A stretch of 8,796 nt of DNA from NCBI GenBank assembly GCA_900543605.1, contig UQSK01000061.1:1-8796 (forward strand), in the 5' to 3' direction. Every line of letters begins with the position of its first letter. Position 1 is the stretch's first letter. The position numbers and the translations under genes are program-made. This DNA comes from an uncultured Collinsella sp. GTDB taxonomy: Bacteria > Actinomycetota > Coriobacteriia > Coriobacteriales > Coriobacteriaceae. Positions 6,359-8,796 of the stretch are shown here, one piece after another. The notes below the pieces were generated by a model. That model was not told the DNA's origin, did no database searches, and saw only the letters and a program-made list of their open reading frames with translations.

Positions 6359-6586
6359 ATGTCAATAAAACCGAACGGAAGGGGACTCATAAACCAGACT
6401 GAGGACAGAATGAAGAGACTGAAGGAGCCTCGCGATAAGGGGTTTATCTGCCAGGTTGAATTCGATGCCCAGTTGGAGAGGATATTGGGCAGCGGCGAGT
6501 GGTCTGCCAAGAAGACTGACAAGGGGTTTAAATGCAACATGTCGTCGGCAGACAAAGAGCGAGGATACAGTCTCAAGCTAATTTAA
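6359..6586 (+). CDS. Small protein with a SHOCT-like segment, possibly a remnant
   Basis: The only plus-strand gene candidate. About 75 residues from MSIKPNGRGLINQTED. The segment MKRLKEPRDKGFICQVEFDAQLERILG aligns without gaps to the SHOCT tail of the neighbouring minus-strand gene (LLKYKELLEKGVITQEEFDKKKSELIK), sharing K-E, K-G-x-I-x-Q-x-E-F-D. Two core positions differ (T to C, E to V), as in a diverging or decaying copy. Unlike the neighbour it has no membrane helix. The start is uncertain: the frame is open from 6284; the ATGs at 6353 and 6359 have no ribosome binding site; the ATG at 6410 has GAGGA four bases upstream but trims the domain edge, leaving 58 residues. The C-terminal 30 residues are basic and unrecognised. 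Confidence 0.45.
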   Translation: MSIKPNGRGLINQTEDRMKRLKEPRDKGFICQVEFDAQLERILGSGEWSAKKTDKGFKCNMSSADKERGYSLKLI

Positions 6587-6668
6587 CCGAGGACCGCAGG
6601 AAACTAGGATTCTTTCCCCCCTAATCAATCGGATAGGAGGGCCTTAATCGCCAATGCGCCAGACCCAA

Positions 6669-6722
6669 GACCATCCCCAACGACCAGTCGTTTAAGAACG
6701 TCACCAACGACTACGAAAAGCC
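6669..6722. repeat. 27-base periodic repeat, locus 1 (two units)
   Basis: Two units start with GACCATCCCCAA (6669-6680) and GAACGTCACCAA (6696-6707), exactly 27 bases apart. The stretch 6686-6713 matches 8564-8591 at 26 of 28 bases. GTCGTT (6687-6692) can pair either with the AACGAC upstream (6679-6684) or the AACGAC downstream (6706-6711), so two hairpins exclude each other. No gene overlaps it. Confidence 0.75.
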
Positions 6723-6724
6723 CA

Positions 6725-6753
6725 CGCTTCGTAAGCGTTGAGTTTATGAAGAT
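6725..6753. repeat. 29-bp direct repeat, copy 2
   Basis: Identical to 5675-5703 and in the same orientation. In this copy the hairpin is one pair longer (ACGCTT-CGT-AAGCGT). It abuts the 27-base periodic repeat at 6669-6722. The rest of the gap up to 6853 contains no gene that I can support. Confidence 0.93.
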
Positions 6754-6853
6754 GCAGGGCACCGATAATCCCCCGACCCCATAAGTTGCAGTGGAATACG
6801 GACTGTTTTGACCCTTTAAGCAGCAATTCAGCCCCTATTTCACCGCAACTCAT

Positions 6854-6886
6854 TTGGTGCAAAGTGACCTGTTCCCCTTGCACCAA
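6854..6886 (-). terminator. Hairpin directly after the thrE stop, possible terminator
   Basis: TTGGTGCAA (6854-6862) and TTGCACCAA (6878-6886) form a perfect 9-bp stem with a 15-base loop. It starts at the base after the stop codon on the minus strand. The bases after it (ATGAGTTGCGG) are not T-rich, so it is an atypical terminator or only a 3' end stabiliser. Confidence 0.45.
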
Positions 6887-8455
6887 TTAGCTGGTGTGGC
6901 GCCAGCGAGGGTCGGTGAGCGTACGCGCCACGCCCAGGCCAACGGGCAGAAACGCCACGATGAGCACTGCACGCACAAACCAGCCGAGCATATTGACCGT
7001 GTCGAAGGTGCACATGTAATACATCGAGCGATACAGATACAAGCCCGGCACCATAATGACAATCGATGGCACCGTGAGGGCGATACGTGGGTAGGTGAGC
7101 TTGATTTCGGCTAAGCTCGCGAGCAGCCCCGATACCAACGCGCCGATAAACGCAGCCGCCTCGGGAGGCATGCCCGCACTCAGGCCCAGGAAGGGAAACA
7201 GCGTCGGCGCATCGACGAGCGTAAGGCGCAAGGTATTGGACACGGCGCCGATGAGCCCTGCCGCCGCTGCCATCTTTACCGGACTGTTGAACATAACCGA
7301 GAAGCCAAACACTCCGACAAAGCTCATCACCACACGCAAAAGTGTAAGAGCCAACGGTGAGAGACCGAGCGGGGCGAAGTCATCCGGCGCCAGTCCCACA
7401 CACTCTGCAACCATCCAACCTACGAGGGTCGCCATCACAATAATCGACACAGCATACGAAAGACGCTCGATACCGCTTCGCATGTCGAGCTTGGCGATGT
7501 CGAGACCTGCCGTAATGAGTGGAAAGCCGGGAATCACAAAGAGCATGGCGCCGATATAGCCTTCTTGGTGCGACATTGCCCCCGGTACGAGCTGGCCAAG
7601 GCCGAGCAATGCCAGCAGATACGAAACGCAAGCGAGCGCAACGCCGGTCGTCAGCGCGCTAAACTGGCCAAGACCCTGCTTGAGAATATGGGAGCGAGCA
7701 AAGTTGCCGACACCAGCGCCTACGAATGCGCAAGCCATCTCGATAGGGCCGCCGCCGAGCAAAAAGACGAAGGCGCCGCAAGCACAGGCCGCCGCAAGGC
7801 CCTGTTGCCAGGGAGAGTAATCGGGCTTTGAGCTCTCAACGGTCTTGAGCATCTCGTGGTACTCATGCACGGTAAACCGGCGCCCGTAAATCTCGATTTC
7901 CTTTAAGAAGCTCTCCATCATCCAAATGCGATGGGTGTTGACTCCCGTTGTGGGCAGGCTGACAACCTCGTTAAAGCAGTGGCCGCCTTCGATGCAGGTG
8001 CACTCGAACGACAGGAGACTCAGGTCAACGTGGATGGTGACACCGAGTACGGCGGCGACGCGATTCATGGTATCGCGTACACGCCAGGCACCCGTTCCGC
8101 TCGCGAGCATAAGCATGCCGGTGCGGCAGATGATGGATGATTTGTCGGTAAGTGGTGCATCGACGGCAAGCTCATCGCCCGCGGTCACGATTTGGCGCCA
8201 GTCAGTTTTCATATGGAGCGCACCGGCACGAACACCGTGGTGCAGGGGGACTCTTGAGAGCAGCGAGTCATGGCGCGAAGGCTGTGGAGGCTCCGCTGAT
8301 TCGCCCTCAACCTCATCAGCCTCTTCATCGACCAGATCAAAGGAATCAAGCGGAGCTGGCTCGCGACGGTCGATCAGCTCCTCGTCCTCATCATCAAAGT
8401 AGTTGAACTGATCGAGCATGTCCTCTTCGATTGCGCGCTCGCTCGCATCGTCCAT
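6887..8455 (-). CDS. thrE: Threonine/serine exporter family protein (ThrE, both halves fused)
   Basis: This 522-residue inner-membrane protein is predicted to export threonine and serine using the proton gradient, as ThrE does in Corynebacterium. It carries the two ThrE-family halves in one chain: the DUF1212/ThrE half (about 110-350), with the soluble entry motif GTGAWRVRDTMNRVAAVLGV (120-139) and the conserved PGFPLITAGLDIAKLD (309-324); and the ThrE_2 half (about 366-510), with VPSIVIMVPGLYLYRSMY (462-479). Some ten membrane helices can be seen, near 217-236, 238-256, 268-288, 300-322, 328-347, 366-386, 392-408, 422-446, 460-478 and 488-508. The first 60 residues are very acidic and probably disordered, an extension not needed for transport. 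The ATG at 8455 follows GGAAGGGAG with seven bases between, so the long start is supported. It is followed closely by a hairpin and has no close co-oriented upstream gene, so it is probably a single-gene unit. Confidence 0.9.
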   Translation of the reverse strand: MDDASERAIEEDMLDQFNYFDDEDEELIDRREPAPLDSFDLVDEEADEVEGESAEPPQPSRHDSLLSRVPLHHGVRAGALHMKTDWRQIVTAGDELAVDAPLTDKSSIICRTGMLMLASGTGAWRVRDTMNRVAAVLGVTIHVDLSLLSFECTCIEGGHCFNEVVSLPTTGVNTHRIWMMESFLKEIEIYGRRFTVHEYHEMLKTVESSKPDYSPWQQGLAAACACGAFVFLLGGGPIEMACAFVGAGVGNFARSHILKQGLGQFSALTTGVALACVSYLLALLGLGQLVPGAMSHQEGYIGAMLFVIPGFPLITAGLDIAKLDMRSGIERLSYAVSIIVMATLVGWMVAECVGLAPDDFAPLGLSPLALTLLRVVMSFVGVFGFSVMFNSPVKMAAAAGLIGAVSNTLRLTLVDAPTLFPFLGLSAGMPPEAAAFIGALVSGLLASLAEIKLTYPRIALTVPSIVIMVPGLYLYRSMYYMCTFDTVNMLGWFVRAVLIVAFLPVGLGVARTLTDPRWRHTS

Positions 8456-8546
8456 CCCGGTGCTCCCTTCCTATCGACTAACCCCCATCCTAGGCAGCGA
8501 CGGCTAAAGGAAACATAAAAGAGACGGCTGTCATGCGAGCCATGTG

Positions 8547-8654
8547 TGCAATAGCCATTGAGTAGTCGTTTAAGAACGTCCCCAATGACTATTGGACAAG
8601 GACTGTCCCCAAGTGCCGGCACAAAAGGAACGTCCCTAAGTGCCAACCAGGGCA
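8547..8654. repeat. 27-base periodic repeat, locus 2 (three clear units plus one diverged)
   Basis: The cores GAACGTCCCCAA (8574), GACTGTCCCCAA (8601) and GAACGTCCCTAA (8628) begin exactly 27 bases apart. The preceding 27 bases (8547-8573) match the first unit of the other locus at 18 of 27 positions and end in the same AGTCGTTTAA. Inside are the palindrome GTGCCGGCAC (8613-8622), a stem AGTCGTT/AATGACT (8564-8570 and 8584-8590, one G-T pair) and a competing 12-bp inverted repeat with one mismatch (8549-8560 and 8583-8594). The pattern recalls REP-type intergenic palindromes, but no transposase gene is in view. Confidence 0.75.
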
Positions 8655-8702
8655 ACACCGCAGGTAGAGGACGGACAGCGAAAGCCCGCCAGAGCGAACA
8701 AG

Positions 8703-8771
8703 GTGCCTTCGGAACGAGATGCCACCATAGGTTGAGCATAAGTCAGACACTATGACCCAATCCGAAGGCAC
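8703..8771. repeat. 11-bp inverted repeat enclosing a structured 47-base segment
   Basis: GTGCCTTCGGA (8703-8713) and TCCGAAGGCAC (8761-8771) are exact inverse complements. A smaller inverted pair, CATAG and CTATG, lies inside, so the 69 bases can fold into a long imperfect hairpin. No reading frame with a ribosome binding site covers it. The stretch 8655-8702 and the last 25 bases show nothing I recognise. Confidence 0.55.
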
Positions 8772-8796
8772 GGAAACGACAGGAGCCCCCGCTCGT

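Noticed and set aside
6701..6886. 61-residue minus-strand frame after thrE
   Set aside because: It starts inside the post-stop hairpin, ends beyond the 29-bp repeat and has no protein-like features; more likely dispersed repeat sequence.
8547..8654. CRISPR array
   Set aside because: The conserved core is only 12 bases, intervals are 15 bases and partly shared between loci, and there are no cas genes; this is not a repeat-spacer pattern.
8374..8739. 121-residue minus-strand frame upstream of and overlapping thrE
   Set aside because: It reads through the 27-base repeats and into thrE in another frame; no ribosome binding site and no domain.
34..8796. tRNA and rRNA genes
   Set aside because: I looked for TPsiC-arm words, CCA ends and rRNA-like conserved stretches in the gaps and found none; a covariance search would be needed to rule out divergent small RNAs.

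Overview
The window reads as a chromosomal contig end from a high-GC, gut-type actinobacterium, most likely of the Coriobacteriia (Collinsella-like). That placement is an inference from gene content (long-tailed ClpC, fused ThrE exporter, PepD), codon use and intergenic repeat style; no 16S or other marker is present. The first 33 bases are not biological: they match the Illumina Nextera read-1 transposase adapter, so position 1 is an untrimmed read or contig end and the first gene is cut there.

All confidently called genes are on the minus strand. From right to left, the order of transcription, they are: a fused threonine/serine exporter of the ThrE family (6887-8455); a 92-residue membrane protein with a SHOCT tail (5925-6203); a DUF2798 four-helix membrane protein (4931-5524); the AAA+ unfoldase ClpC (2101-4743), ending at a strong hairpin; a type II toxin-antitoxin pair made of a RelB/DinJ-type antitoxin (1608-1976) and a PIN-domain toxin (1084-1611), overlapping by ATGA; and the N-terminal 300 residues of the dipeptidase PepD (34-935). 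One small plus-strand frame (about 6359-6586) carries a second SHOCT-like segment and may be a gene or a remnant.

clpC, the toxin-antitoxin pair and pepD look like separate transcription units. A terminator hairpin and a fresh promoter with an operator-like palindrome separate clpC from the antitoxin, and pepD has its own strong ribosome binding site behind a 148-base gap. ClpC with ClpP would handle protein quality control and could in principle degrade the antitoxin next door. PepD would finish peptide breakdown, and ThrE would export excess threonine or serine; the link between these last two is only thematic.

The intergenic regions between 5.6 and 8.8 kb are the unusual part. A 29-bp exact direct repeat (5675-5703 and 6725-6753) brackets about 1 kb of AT-richer sequence holding the two SHOCT frames and a perfect 12-bp-arm palindrome. 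A second repeat family, with a conserved 12-mer (consensus GAMNRTCMCYAA) recurring at exactly 27 bases, is present as two units at 6669-6722 and three to four units at 8547-8654. A 20-bp terminator hairpin sits just upstream of the DUF2798 start. I found no rRNA, tRNA, CRISPR array, transposase gene or prophage gene.
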